From: Halomonas sp.
GTDB lineage: Bacteria; Pseudomonadota; Gammaproteobacteria; Pseudomonadales; Halomonadaceae
Length of the DNA: 17,406 nt
Assembly (NCBI GenBank): GCA_007116835.1
Contig: SKHS01000293.1
Span: 1-17,406, forward strand
Reading direction: 5' to 3'
The notes below the pieces were generated by a model. The model was not told the origin of the DNA, searched no databases, and worked only from the letters and a program-made list of their open reading frames with translations. Both the position numbers and the translations under genes were made by a program. This document shows, one piece after another, positions 9,332 to 14,846 of this stretch; the stretch's first letter is position 1, and every line of letters begins with the position of its first letter.

Positions 9332-10143
9332 GAGACACCACGTTAGACGATATTATTGAAGCAGCGCTGCTTGCCGCTGGTGAACCGCTTTCCTTAGAGC
9401 GGCTTGAAACGCTGTTTTTAGAAGACGAGTGCCCGCCCAGAAAAGCGCTGCGGGATGCATTGGCTCGGCTTGAGCTGCGCCATGAAAATGGGGCGCTGGA
9501 GCTGGTGGAAACGGCATCCGGCTTTCAGCTGCGTATTCGGCCACGGCTTTCGCACTGGGTATCGCGGCTATGGGATGAGCGGCCGCAGCGTTACTCACGG
9601 GCGCTGTTAGAAACACTGGCGCTGATTGCCTATCGCCAGCCAGTAACGCGAGGCGATATTGAAGACGTGCGCGGCGTCAGTGTGAGTAGTTCGATTATGC
9701 GTACGTTGATGGAGCGAGGGTGGGTTCGCGTAGTAGGCCATCGAGATGTGCCCGGACGCCCCGCTGTTTACGCCACTACTCGTAGCTTTTTAGATGATTT
9801 TGGCCTGAAAACCTTGGATGCATTGCCGCCCATGCATGAACTGGTCAATGCTGATGATCGCGATACGGATATTGGGCAAGATGAAGCGCAACCAGCACTG
9901 GACGAAACGCCTGAAACCGTGCAGGATGCGCCACCCCAGAGTGAAGAGATAACCTCAGCTGAGAGTGTTGCAGCAGAGATTGTTACAACAGAGATAGCTG
10001 ATAAACACGCCGAGACGGCGTTAACCCAGCCGCTGAGTTTCGCCGATTTAGAGGCGCGCCTAGCGGCACGTGCGCAGCGTAACGATGATGATGCGCGCAC
10101 GCAGACTAACGATGTGAGGTCAGACGACCATGAGTCAGAGTAA
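9328..10143 (+). CDS. scpB: Segregation and condensation protein B
   Basis: ScpB dimers bind ScpA within the SMC complex. Two winged-helix domains fill residues 1-160. The second carries the strongly conserved ALIAYRQPVTRGDIEDVRG (98-116) and VVGHRDVPGRPAVYATT (135-151), followed by FLDDFGL. Residues about 168-271 form an Asp/Glu/Thr-rich tail absent from the shortest family members, plausibly disordered; a short helix (LSFADLEARLAARAQR, 236-251) may be a docking segment. It starts at GTG 9328, overlapping the scpA TGA by four bases (GTGA), with GAGGAG at 9317-9322 five bases upstream. The 3' end overlaps rluB by 14 bases. Stoichiometric expression with ScpA through translational coupling is inferred from the overlap. 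Confidence 0.95.
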   Translation: MRDTTLDDIIEAALLAAGEPLSLERLETLFLEDECPPRKALRDALARLELRHENGALELVETASGFQLRIRPRLSHWVSRLWDERPQRYSRALLETLALIAYRQPVTRGDIEDVRGVSVSSSIMRTLMERGWVRVVGHRDVPGRPAVYATTRSFLDDFGLKTLDALPPMHELVNADDRDTDIGQDEAQPALDETPETVQDAPPQSEEITSAESVAAEIVTTEIADKHAETALTQPLSFADLEARLAARAQRNDDDARTQTNDVRSDDHESE

Positions 10144-11011
10144 TAACACCACGCCCCCGACCAGCGAAAAGCTGCAAAAAGTATTGGCTCGGGCAGGGCT
10201 GGGTTCTCGCCGAGAGATGGAAACGGCCATTTCCGACGGCCGAGTAAAGGTGAATAGCCAAGTCGCCAAGCTAGGTGACCGGGTAGAAGCCCGCGACAAG
10301 GTAAGTTTTGATGATCGCCCCGTGTCACTGCGGCCCGAAGAGGAAGTGCCGCGCCGGGTGATTATGTACAACAAGCCAGAAGGCGAACTGTGCACCCGTA
10401 AAGACCCAGAAGGGCGTCGCACGGTGTTCGAACGCCTACCGCGCCTGAAAGGTGAGCGCTGGATTGCCATTGGCCGCCTGGATATTAACACCAGTGGTTT
10501 GTTGCTCTTCACCACAGACGGCGAGCTGGCTAACCGCTTAATGCACCCATCAACCCAGGTGGAGCGTGAATACGCGGTGCGGGTGATGGGTGAGGTCAAG
10601 CGCGAACACATTGTTGCGATGGTCGACGGCGTAATGCTAGAGGATGGCCCAGCGCGTTTTACCGACGTACAAGAGTTCGGTGGTGAAGGCATTAACACCT
10701 GGTTCCACGTGGTGATTTTAGAAGGTCGTAACCGCGAAGTGCGTCGCCTGTGGGAATCCCAAGGGCTCACGGTTAGCCGCTTGAAGCGGGTGCGCTATGG
10801 CAATATCTTCCTTGATAAGCGCGCCAAAGCAGGCGAGTGGGTAGAGCTTTCCCAGGACGAGGTCGATGACTTGGCCACGTTAGCAAATCTAGAAACCCGC
10901 AAAGTGCCCGCATTAACGCCAGATGAGAAAAACCGTTGGAGCCGCGATAAGCACAAGCGCCGTCCGGTTCAAGCTATGCGCAAGCCAAAGCCAAAGCCTA
11001 AGCGTGGTTAA
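10130..11011 (+). CDS. rluB: 23S rRNA pseudouridine synthase RluB
   Basis: RluB isomerises uridine 2605 (E. coli numbering) of 23S rRNA to pseudouridine. An N-terminal S4 RNA-binding domain (about 13-60, KLQKVLARAGLGSRREME) precedes the RsuA/RluB/E/F catalytic domain with GRLDINTSGLLLFTTDGELANRL, where D118 is the catalytic aspartate. EGRNREVRRLWESQGL (198-213) and LKRVRYGNI follow, as typical for RluB. The Lys/Arg-rich end (KRRPVQAMRKPKPKPKRG) is a usual disordered RNA-binding tail. Total length is 293, against about 290 in E. coli. The ATG at 10130 lies inside the scpB end, with GAGG at 10116-10119. scpA-scpB-rluB clustering is widespread. RluE/RluF-type paralogues are less likely given the length and S4 domain. 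Confidence 0.93.
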   Translation: MSQSNNTTPPTSEKLQKVLARAGLGSRREMETAISDGRVKVNSQVAKLGDRVEARDKVSFDDRPVSLRPEEEVPRRVIMYNKPEGELCTRKDPEGRRTVFERLPRLKGERWIAIGRLDINTSGLLLFTTDGELANRLMHPSTQVEREYAVRVMGEVKREHIVAMVDGVMLEDGPARFTDVQEFGGEGINTWFHVVILEGRNREVRRLWESQGLTVSRLKRVRYGNIFLDKRAKAGEWVELSQDEVDDLATLANLETRKVPALTPDEKNRWSRDKHKRRPVQAMRKPKPKPKRG

Positions 11012-11082
11012 TGATTAAGTGTGATTGGTAGTAGTTCGAAGAAGTGTTTTTGACGGATGTGTATTGGTAAAAGGTAAAAAAG

Positions 11083-11099
11083 GCTTGCTATTAGCAAGC
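11083..11099. repeat. Perfect inverted repeat between rluB and the tRNA genes
   Basis: GCTTGC (11083-11088) and GCAAGC (11094-11099) flank a five-base TATTA loop. On the plus strand it is not followed by T residues, so it does not look like an rluB terminator. Read on the minus strand the same hairpin runs straight into CTTTTTT, the form of a rho-independent terminator. It overlaps the proposed -35 of the tRNA promoter. Confidence 0.6.
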
Positions 11100-11113
11100 T
11101 CTATCCGTACTAT
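11085..11113 (+). promoter_or_regulatory. Sigma-70 promoter of the tRNA-Lys pair
   Basis: TTGCTA at 11085-11090 and TACTAT at 11108-11113 are separated by exactly 17 bases, placing the start near 11120, about ten bases before the first tRNA. Position and spacing suit a stable-RNA promoter. It is a sequence-only prediction. Confidence 0.6.
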
Positions 11114-11129
11114 ATGCATCCGTTCGAGG

Positions 11130-11205
11130 GGGTCGTTAGCTCAGTTGGTAGAGCAGTTGACTTTTAATCAATTGGTCGTAGGTTCGAATCCTACACGACC
11201 CACCA
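11130..11205 (+). tRNA. tRNA-Lys (anticodon TTT), copy 1
   Basis: A 76-base cloverleaf with encoded CCA. The acceptor GGGTCGT pairs with ACGACCC, the D stem is GCTC/GAGC, the anticodon stem GTTGA/TCAAT has loop CTTTTAA (anticodon TTT at 11163-11165), and the T arm is GTAGG-TTCGAAT-CCTAC. It reads AAA and AAG codons. No intron and no mismatch in the stems. Confidence 0.98.
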
Positions 11206-11250
11206 TTCGAGCAGTCGCAGGCCTCACTAAGCGGCATTGCCAGTTAAGTA

Positions 11251-11271
11251 AGCATCTATTAGAAAGATGCT
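11251..11271 (+). other. Hairpin in the spacer between the tRNA genes
   Basis: AGCATCT (11251-11257) pairs perfectly with AGATGCT (11265-11271) around a seven-base loop. There is no following T run. Lying in the 93-base spacer of a probable tRNA dimer transcript, it could guide processing; that role is inferred only. Confidence 0.5.
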
Positions 11272-11298
11272 AGGTAAAACGAGTACGCAGCAGTATTT

Positions 11299-11374
11299 GG
11301 GTCGTTAGCTCAGTTGGTAGAGCAGTTGACTTTTAATCAATTGGTCGTAGGTTCGAATCCTACACGACCCACCA
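11299..11374 (+). tRNA. tRNA-Lys (anticodon TTT), copy 2
   Basis: Identical over all 76 bases to copy 1, which lies 169 bases upstream, and it also encodes CCA. The anticodon is at 11332-11334. The spacer between the copies is not repeated after the second one, so the duplication covers little beyond the tRNA itself. Both copies probably come from one transcript ending at the terminator just downstream. Confidence 0.98.
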
Positions 11375-11379
11375 AATTC

Positions 11380-11413
11380 AACGCCCCTGGTAGCTTGCTG
11401 CCAGGGGCGTTTT
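11380..11413 (+). terminator. Rho-independent terminator of the tRNA operon
   Basis: AACGCCCCTGG pairs with CCAGGGGCGTT, and the stem can be continued through TAGC/GCTG by one G-T pair. It is followed by TTTT and starts five bases after the second CCA end. Confidence 0.9.
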
Positions 11414-11453
11414 GCTATTCGGTGAGTAAAGCGTCCCGACGCACACTTTATGC

Positions 11454-11483
11454 TTGCAGCGGGCAACAATTTACCACCACAAT
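11454..11483 (+). promoter_or_regulatory. Possible promoter for the nadA leader
   Basis: TTGCAG (11454-11459) and CACAAT (11478-11483) are 18 bases apart, giving a predicted start near 11490. The -10 matches the consensus at four of six positions, so this is weak. It would yield an nadA leader of about 170 bases. Confidence 0.3.
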
Positions 11484-11504
11484 AGATGAACAGCTGCCGA
11501 TGAT

Positions 11505-11642
11505 GTCACGGTAGCGCTGCCTGCTTTTATCGCGGGCAGAGCGGCAAGCCCCCGCGAAAGACGCAGTGGCTTTGCCGCATCGAGTGCGGCGTGCGCGGAG
11601 TGCACGCGCCGTGACCGGTGTTTAACAGGGGGATTCCCTGTT
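11505..11642 (+). ncRNA. Candidate structured leader RNA upstream of nadA, unknown class
   Basis: This part of the 287-base gap between tRNA-Lys and nadA holds no convincing ORF but folds well on paper. A closing stem GTCACGG/CCGTGAC joins 11505-11511 to 11609-11615. Inside it are an 11-bp stem with one mismatch and one G-T pair (11514-11524 with 11532-11542), a perfect GCCGCA/TGCGGC hairpin (11574-11579 with 11585-11590) and GTGC/GCAC (11591-11594 with 11602-11605). A separate hairpin AACAGGG-GGATT-CCCTGTT occupies 11624-11642. Segment TCGCGGG (11530-11536) could instead pair with CCCGCGA (11551-11557), which excludes the 11-bp stem. High GC content makes chance folding easier, and I cannot match a known family. 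It may be a cis-regulator of nadA or an independent small RNA. Confidence 0.35.
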
Positions 11643-11661
11643 CGTCACAGTGGTAGACACG

Positions 11662-12690
11662 ATGACTATTATGACTGCTCAAGCTGAGTTCGACGCTCCG
11701 CTCCCTAGCCCGTACTGCCCTACCCGTATTCCTGCTGAAGATGAGGCGCGGGTGGATGAAATTAAGCAGCTGCTAAAAGCGCATAACGCGGTACTGGTAG
11801 CGCATTACTACACAGACGATGCTATCCAACAGCTGGCGGAAGAAACCGGTGGCTGTGTGGCTGACTCTCTCGAAATGGCCCGTTTCGGTGCGCGCCACGA
11901 TGCAACAACGCTTGTGGTAGCTGGCGTGCGTTTTATGGGCGAGACAGCAAAAATTCTCTCTCCTGAAAAGCGCGTGTTAATGCCCACGTTAGAAGCCACG
12001 TGTTCGCTGGATATCGGCTGCCCGGCCGACGAGTTCAGTGCGTTCTGCGATGCGCACCCTGACCGCACCGTGGTGGTCTATGCCAATACGTCTGCCGCAG
12101 TGAAAGCACGCGCTGACTGGGTTGTGACCTCATCAATTGCGGTGGACGTCATTGAGCATCTTCAAGCCAAAGGCGAGAAGATTCTCTGGGCACCGGACAA
12201 GCACTTGGGCGGCTACATTCAGAAAAAAACCGGCGCTGATATGCTGATGTGGGACGGTGCCTGCATTGTGCATGAAGAGTTTAAAGCCAAAGGGATTGAA
12301 GATCTTAAGCGCCTTTACCCTGAAGCCGCTGTGTTGGTGCATCCTGAGTCACCGGACGCGGTGGTTAACTTGGCGGACGTAGCAGGCTCTACCTCACAGC
12401 TGATTAAAGCAGCGCAGACGTTGCCCAACGAAAAGCTCATTGTTGCGACTGATCGCGGTATCTTCTTCAAGATGCAGCAAGCGGTGCCTGGCAAGACGCT
12501 GTTCGAAGCACCAACCGCAGGGAACGGCGCGACCTGCCGGAGCTGCGCGCACTGCCCCTGGATGGCCATGAACGCGTTAGATAACCTTGCTGGCGCGTTA
12601 CGTCATGGCAGTGGCGAAATCTTTGTCGATGACACGCTGCGCGAACAGGCCTTAAAGCCTTTAGAGCGGATGCTGAACTTTACCCCCTAG
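11662..12690 (+). CDS. nadA: Quinolinate synthase A
   Basis: NadA condenses iminoaspartate (made by NadB) with dihydroxyacetone phosphate to form quinolinate, the precursor of NAD, using a [4Fe-4S] cluster in the cytoplasm. The usual motifs are present: AHYYTDDAIQQLAEETGGCVADSLEMARFG, VAGVRFMGETAKILSPEKRVLMP, and cluster cysteines C114 (EATCSLDIGC), C201 (GACIVHEEF) and C298, the last cysteine of CRSCAHCPW (numbers from the ATG at 11662). Length is 342, against 347 in E. coli. The start is uncertain: in-frame GTG 11650, ATG 11662 and ATG 11671 all lack a clear Shine-Dalgarno, and the nearest purine-rich AGGGGGA is locked in a hairpin at 11624-11642. I chose the first ATG. The gene stands alone, convergent with bepA. 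Confidence 0.96.
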   Translation: MTIMTAQAEFDAPLPSPYCPTRIPAEDEARVDEIKQLLKAHNAVLVAHYYTDDAIQQLAEETGGCVADSLEMARFGARHDATTLVVAGVRFMGETAKILSPEKRVLMPTLEATCSLDIGCPADEFSAFCDAHPDRTVVVYANTSAAVKARADWVVTSSIAVDVIEHLQAKGEKILWAPDKHLGGYIQKKTGADMLMWDGACIVHEEFKAKGIEDLKRLYPEAAVLVHPESPDAVVNLADVAGSTSQLIKAAQTLPNEKLIVATDRGIFFKMQQAVPGKTLFEAPTAGNGATCRSCAHCPWMAMNALDNLAGALRHGSGEIFVDDTLREQALKPLERMLNFTP

Positions 12691-12736
12691 AGCGCTGTGT
12701 CATTTGGCTGCCCGAGCGCTCTTGGCGATCGGGCAG
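12689..12736. other. Convergent nadA/bepA intergenic hairpins
   Basis: CTGCCCGA (12708-12715) pairs with TCGGGCAG (12729-12736), eight bases around a 13-base loop. A second perfect eight-base pairing, AGAGCGCT (12689-12696) with AGCGCTCT (12715-12722), competes with it. Neither is followed by a T tract on either strand, so they are poor intrinsic terminators, but their position between convergent 3' ends suggests transcript end protection or bidirectional termination. Confidence 0.4.
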
Positions 12737-12776
12737 TGTCATATCTGCGATTGCTATTTTGCCATTACCCTTCGTG

Positions 12777-14231
12777 CTAAAACTTCTCTAGCGCCTCACG
12801 GTACTCCATAAACGCTTCCCGACGCTGTTCAATGCGTGTCAGCACCTGCTGGTCGTTCTCTTGTTGTGCGGCATCCTTGGCAATGCTCAGCTGACGAATA
12901 CCGCGGTCGATCCTGCCCGTTAGCTGTAGATGCTCTGCGCGAGCTAGGTGTCCCCAGCCATTAAAACCACTGCGTCCAGCTGCTTCAGCGAGTAGGTTGA
13001 ACCCCTGTGGGTTTTCAGGGTGCTGAGCGGTCATATCGCGAAGAAGCTCAAACGCTGCCCGCGGGTCGCGCTGAAGCTGTGCTTCGGCTAATACTAATTG
13101 AGCTGGCAAGTAGTTAGGCATGATCCGCAACAAGCGTTGGCTACGGGTGATGGCGTCGTCATAACGCTGCGCCTGAAGTGCGATGGCAGCAGCAGACGCG
13201 GGCAGCATGCCGTAATCGGGCAGCTCACGTGCTAGCTGATCAAGGGTTTGTAGTGCGCTGTTAGTTTGGCCGTTATGGGCTGCGATCAACGCAGCAACAT
13301 AGCGTTGCGCTTGCTCTTCAGCATTTTCTTGTTCAAGTCGTGAGGCCGCTTGCTGTGGTGTGTTCTTATGAATACTGACTAAGGCGCGGGCGCGCATCAT
13401 GTCGTACAGCGTGTCGCTGGTGTATGTATTCGCAATATTCAGCTGCGATGCACGTGCCTGAGCATCACTTAAGCGGCTGTCGCTGACTGGGTGAGTCAGC
13501 AAAAACTCAGGCGGTGTGCCGCCTTGTAGGCGTGCCATGCGCTGCATAGCGGCAAACATGCGCACCATCGCTTCTGGGTCATAGCCGGCATTGGCCATCG
13601 CCTGGAGGCCGATCCGGTCGGCCTCTTGTTCAAAGCGTCGCGAATAGGAGAGCTGGTCTTGAATAAAGGCCGCCTGTGACCCCATGGCGGTTGCAATGCC
13701 AACGTCACCTGCGCCGCTAACGGCAATCAGCATACCTGCTAACATAGCGGCCATCGCGGGGAGTTGGGTTTGTTCGGCACGCGCGCTGCCCCTGGCATAA
13801 TGACGCTGCGAGAGGTGGCCTAGCTCATGAGCGATCACTGATACAAAGGCCCCCTCATCTTCTGCAAAGGCAAAGAGTCCAGAATTAATACCAATAACGC
13901 CGCCGGGTACGGCAAACGCATTTAAGGAGCTGTTATCCACCATAACGGTAGTGATACGCAGGCTGCCAAGTTGGCTGTGTGGAGCGAGTCGAGCCACAAG
14001 GCTGTTCAAATAGTCATTAACAATGGGGTCCTGCCACTGAGGTGCATGGGCACGGAATTGGCGTAACCACGCGCGCCCCAAGCGGAACTCCTCATTGCTG
14101 ACCGACGTTGAAGCAGCACCTAAGCTAGGCAGCTGATAATCGTCGAAGCCCTGGCTAGGCGAACTGGCGGTGCCAAGCATCAGCGCAAGTGCGCAGGTCC
14201 AGCATAACGGTAAGCGTCGAAGGCGCGGCAT
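12777..14231 (-). CDS. bepA: Periplasmic M48 metalloprotease/chaperone BepA
   Basis: BepA (YfgC) is a zinc metallopeptidase with a TPR domain that assists LptD assembly at the BAM complex and degrades stalled outer-membrane proteins. The N-terminus is a signal peptide (basic MPRLRR, hydrophobic core about 8-22, cleavage likely near residue 25-29). Zinc ligands are visible as H135 and H139 in HELGH, E203 in FEQEADRIG and H247 in LLTHPVSDSR; the last corresponds to the regulatory His246 of E. coli BepA. E136 is the catalytic glutamate. TPR-like helices fill about 270-484. The 484 residues match E. coli's 487. The start ATG at 14231 has GAGGA four bases upstream. It is divergent from the tusA-like gene across a repeat-rich gap. 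Confidence 0.94.
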   Translation of the reverse strand: MPRLRRLPLCWTCALALMLGTASSPSQGFDDYQLPSLGAASTSVSNEEFRLGRAWLRQFRAHAPQWQDPIVNDYLNSLVARLAPHSQLGSLRITTVMVDNSSLNAFAVPGGVIGINSGLFAFAEDEGAFVSVIAHELGHLSQRHYARGSARAEQTQLPAMAAMLAGMLIAVSGAGDVGIATAMGSQAAFIQDQLSYSRRFEQEADRIGLQAMANAGYDPEAMVRMFAAMQRMARLQGGTPPEFLLTHPVSDSRLSDAQARASQLNIANTYTSDTLYDMMRARALVSIHKNTPQQAASRLEQENAEEQAQRYVAALIAAHNGQTNSALQTLDQLARELPDYGMLPASAAAIALQAQRYDDAITRSQRLLRIMPNYLPAQLVLAEAQLQRDPRAAFELLRDMTAQHPENPQGFNLLAEAAGRSGFNGWGHLARAEHLQLTGRIDRGIRQLSIAKDAAQQENDQQVLTRIEQRREAFMEYREALEKF

Positions 14232-14254
14232 GGCATCCTCATTAATGATCCTGG

Positions 14255-14308
14255 GTTCAGGCAGGCTTTTAGTTCAAGCAGGCTATTGAGGTCAAGCAAG
14301 CGATTGAG
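14255..14308. repeat. 18-nt tandem repeat, three units, on the bepA side
   Basis: Units at 14255-14272, 14273-14290 and 14291-14308 have the general form TTCAAGCAGGCTATTGAG, and a fourth begins as TTCACGC. Adjacent units differ by three or more substitutions with no length change. The array lies 24-77 bases upstream of the bepA start, so it would be in that gene's leader if the promoter at the inverted repeat is used. Confidence 0.85.
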
Positions 14309-14337
14309 TTCACGCATTATGCGTCGTCAGCGTTAGT

Positions 14338-14392
14338 GTGACATTGATTACGGTGGGGAAGTGCCGTTAAATCAATTCATGATGTCTGTCAC
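14338..14392. promoter_or_regulatory. Large imperfect inverted repeat with possible face-to-face promoters
   Basis: The outer arms GTGACA (14338-14343) and TGTCAC (14387-14392) enclose inner arms ATTGATT (14343-14349) and AATCAAT (14370-14376), with CGG/CCG (14351-14353, 14364-14366) nearer the centre. The inner arms supply a -35-like TTGATT on each strand: plus strand TTGATT-17-TTAAAT (towards the tusA-like gene) and minus strand TTGATT-17-CGTAAT (towards bepA). Each -10 matches only four of six consensus positions. A dyad operator for an unknown regulator fits equally well. Confidence 0.4.
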
Positions 14393-14460
14393 GAAAAACA
14401 GTTCATGGAAGACAGTCCATGAAAAGCAGTTTATGAAAAGCAGCCCATGAAAAATAGTTT
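14391..14460 (+). repeat. 14-nt tandem repeat, five units, upstream of the tusA-like gene
   Basis: Five contiguous units of the type ATGAAAAGCAGTTT start at 14391, 14405, 14419, 14433 and 14447, with exact 14-base spacing and one to five differences between neighbours; the next base run (ATGCAAC) begins a decayed sixth. The first unit begins ACG instead of ATG. No spacers separate the units. The last ends 44 bases before the tusA-like start codon. Confidence 0.92.
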
Positions 14461-14504
14461 ATGCAACAATGGCGTATTTATGCCGGTATTTTGAGGGAGA
14501 GGGT

Positions 14505-14846
14505 ATGGTCGATCATTCTGATGCTGGAAAGACAGAGCCCGTAAAGACAGAGCCCGTAAAGACAGAGCCCGTAAACGCAGACCCAGGCGTTACCACCGCC
14601 CGCGTTGAGCCTGACAAGCTGCTGGATGCCTGTGGGTTGCACTGTCCGTTGCCATTATTGAAAGCTAAACAGGCGTTAGCAGGTCTTTCAGCGGGGCAGT
14701 TACTAGAGGTTAGGGCGACCGATGCAGGTTCCTGGCGCGATATGGCATCGTTTACTGACCTTAGCGATCATGCGTTGGAAGCGCGGGCGCAGCAGGGTGA
14801 TGTGTACTATTTTTGGATACGCAAAGCAGGGAAGTCTCACTCATGA
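14505..14846 (+). CDS. TusA-family sulfur-carrier protein with repeat-bearing N-terminal extension
   Basis: TusA-fold proteins carry a persulfide on the cysteine of a CPxP motif for tRNA thiolation, molybdenum-cofactor or other sulfur-relay work. Here the core is residues 39-107: LLDACGLHCPLPLLKAKQAL with C47 in CPLP (plus a nearby C43), then VRATDAGSWRDMASF and a YYFWIRK end strand. A canonical TusA is about 80 residues; this one has about 38 extra at the N-terminus with three exact KTEPV repeats (9-23). The ATG at 14505 is preferred over 14469 because GAGGGAGAGG immediately precedes it. It overlaps perM by four bases (ATGA). The TusA-like protein of Pseudomonas aeruginosa beside bepA has, as I recall, been tied to molybdenum homeostasis and nitrate respiration, so a similar role is a reasonable inference; true TusA is less certain. 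Confidence 0.88.
   Translation: MVDHSDAGKTEPVKTEPVKTEPVNADPGVTTARVEPDKLLDACGLHCPLPLLKAKQALAGLSAGQLLEVRATDAGSWRDMASFTDLSDHALEARAQQGDVYYFWIRKAGKSHS
14529..14573 (+). repeat. 15-nt in-frame tandem repeat encoding KTEPV
   Basis: Three identical units AAGACAGAGCCCGTA (14529-14543, 14544-14558, 14559-14573) are followed by a decayed fourth (AACGCAGACCCAGGC). Identity at the DNA level, including third positions, points to recent expansion. Confidence 0.95.

Noticed and set aside
10135..10770. 211-codon ORF antisense to rluB
   Set aside because: Composition rich in Ser/Arg/Pro as expected from antisense of the rluB frame; no ribosome site or motif.
11050..11078. Second tRNA promoter from TTGACG at 11050
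   Set aside because: The -35 is good, but no acceptable -10 lies 16-18 bases downstream (GGTAAA at best).
11025..11514. Two plus-strand ORFs running through the tRNA genes (11025-11273 and 11314-11514)
   Set aside because: They share the same translated stretch only because the identical tRNA genes are read as codons.
11505..11642. Known riboswitch (NAD, cobalamin, TPP, SAM or fluoride class)
   Set aside because: I compared the conserved cores I remember and found no match, so no class name is assigned.
14391..14460. CRISPR array or replication iterons
   Set aside because: Units are only 14 nt, contiguous with no spacers, there are no cas or replication-initiator genes nearby, and the region is an ordinary divergent gene gap.
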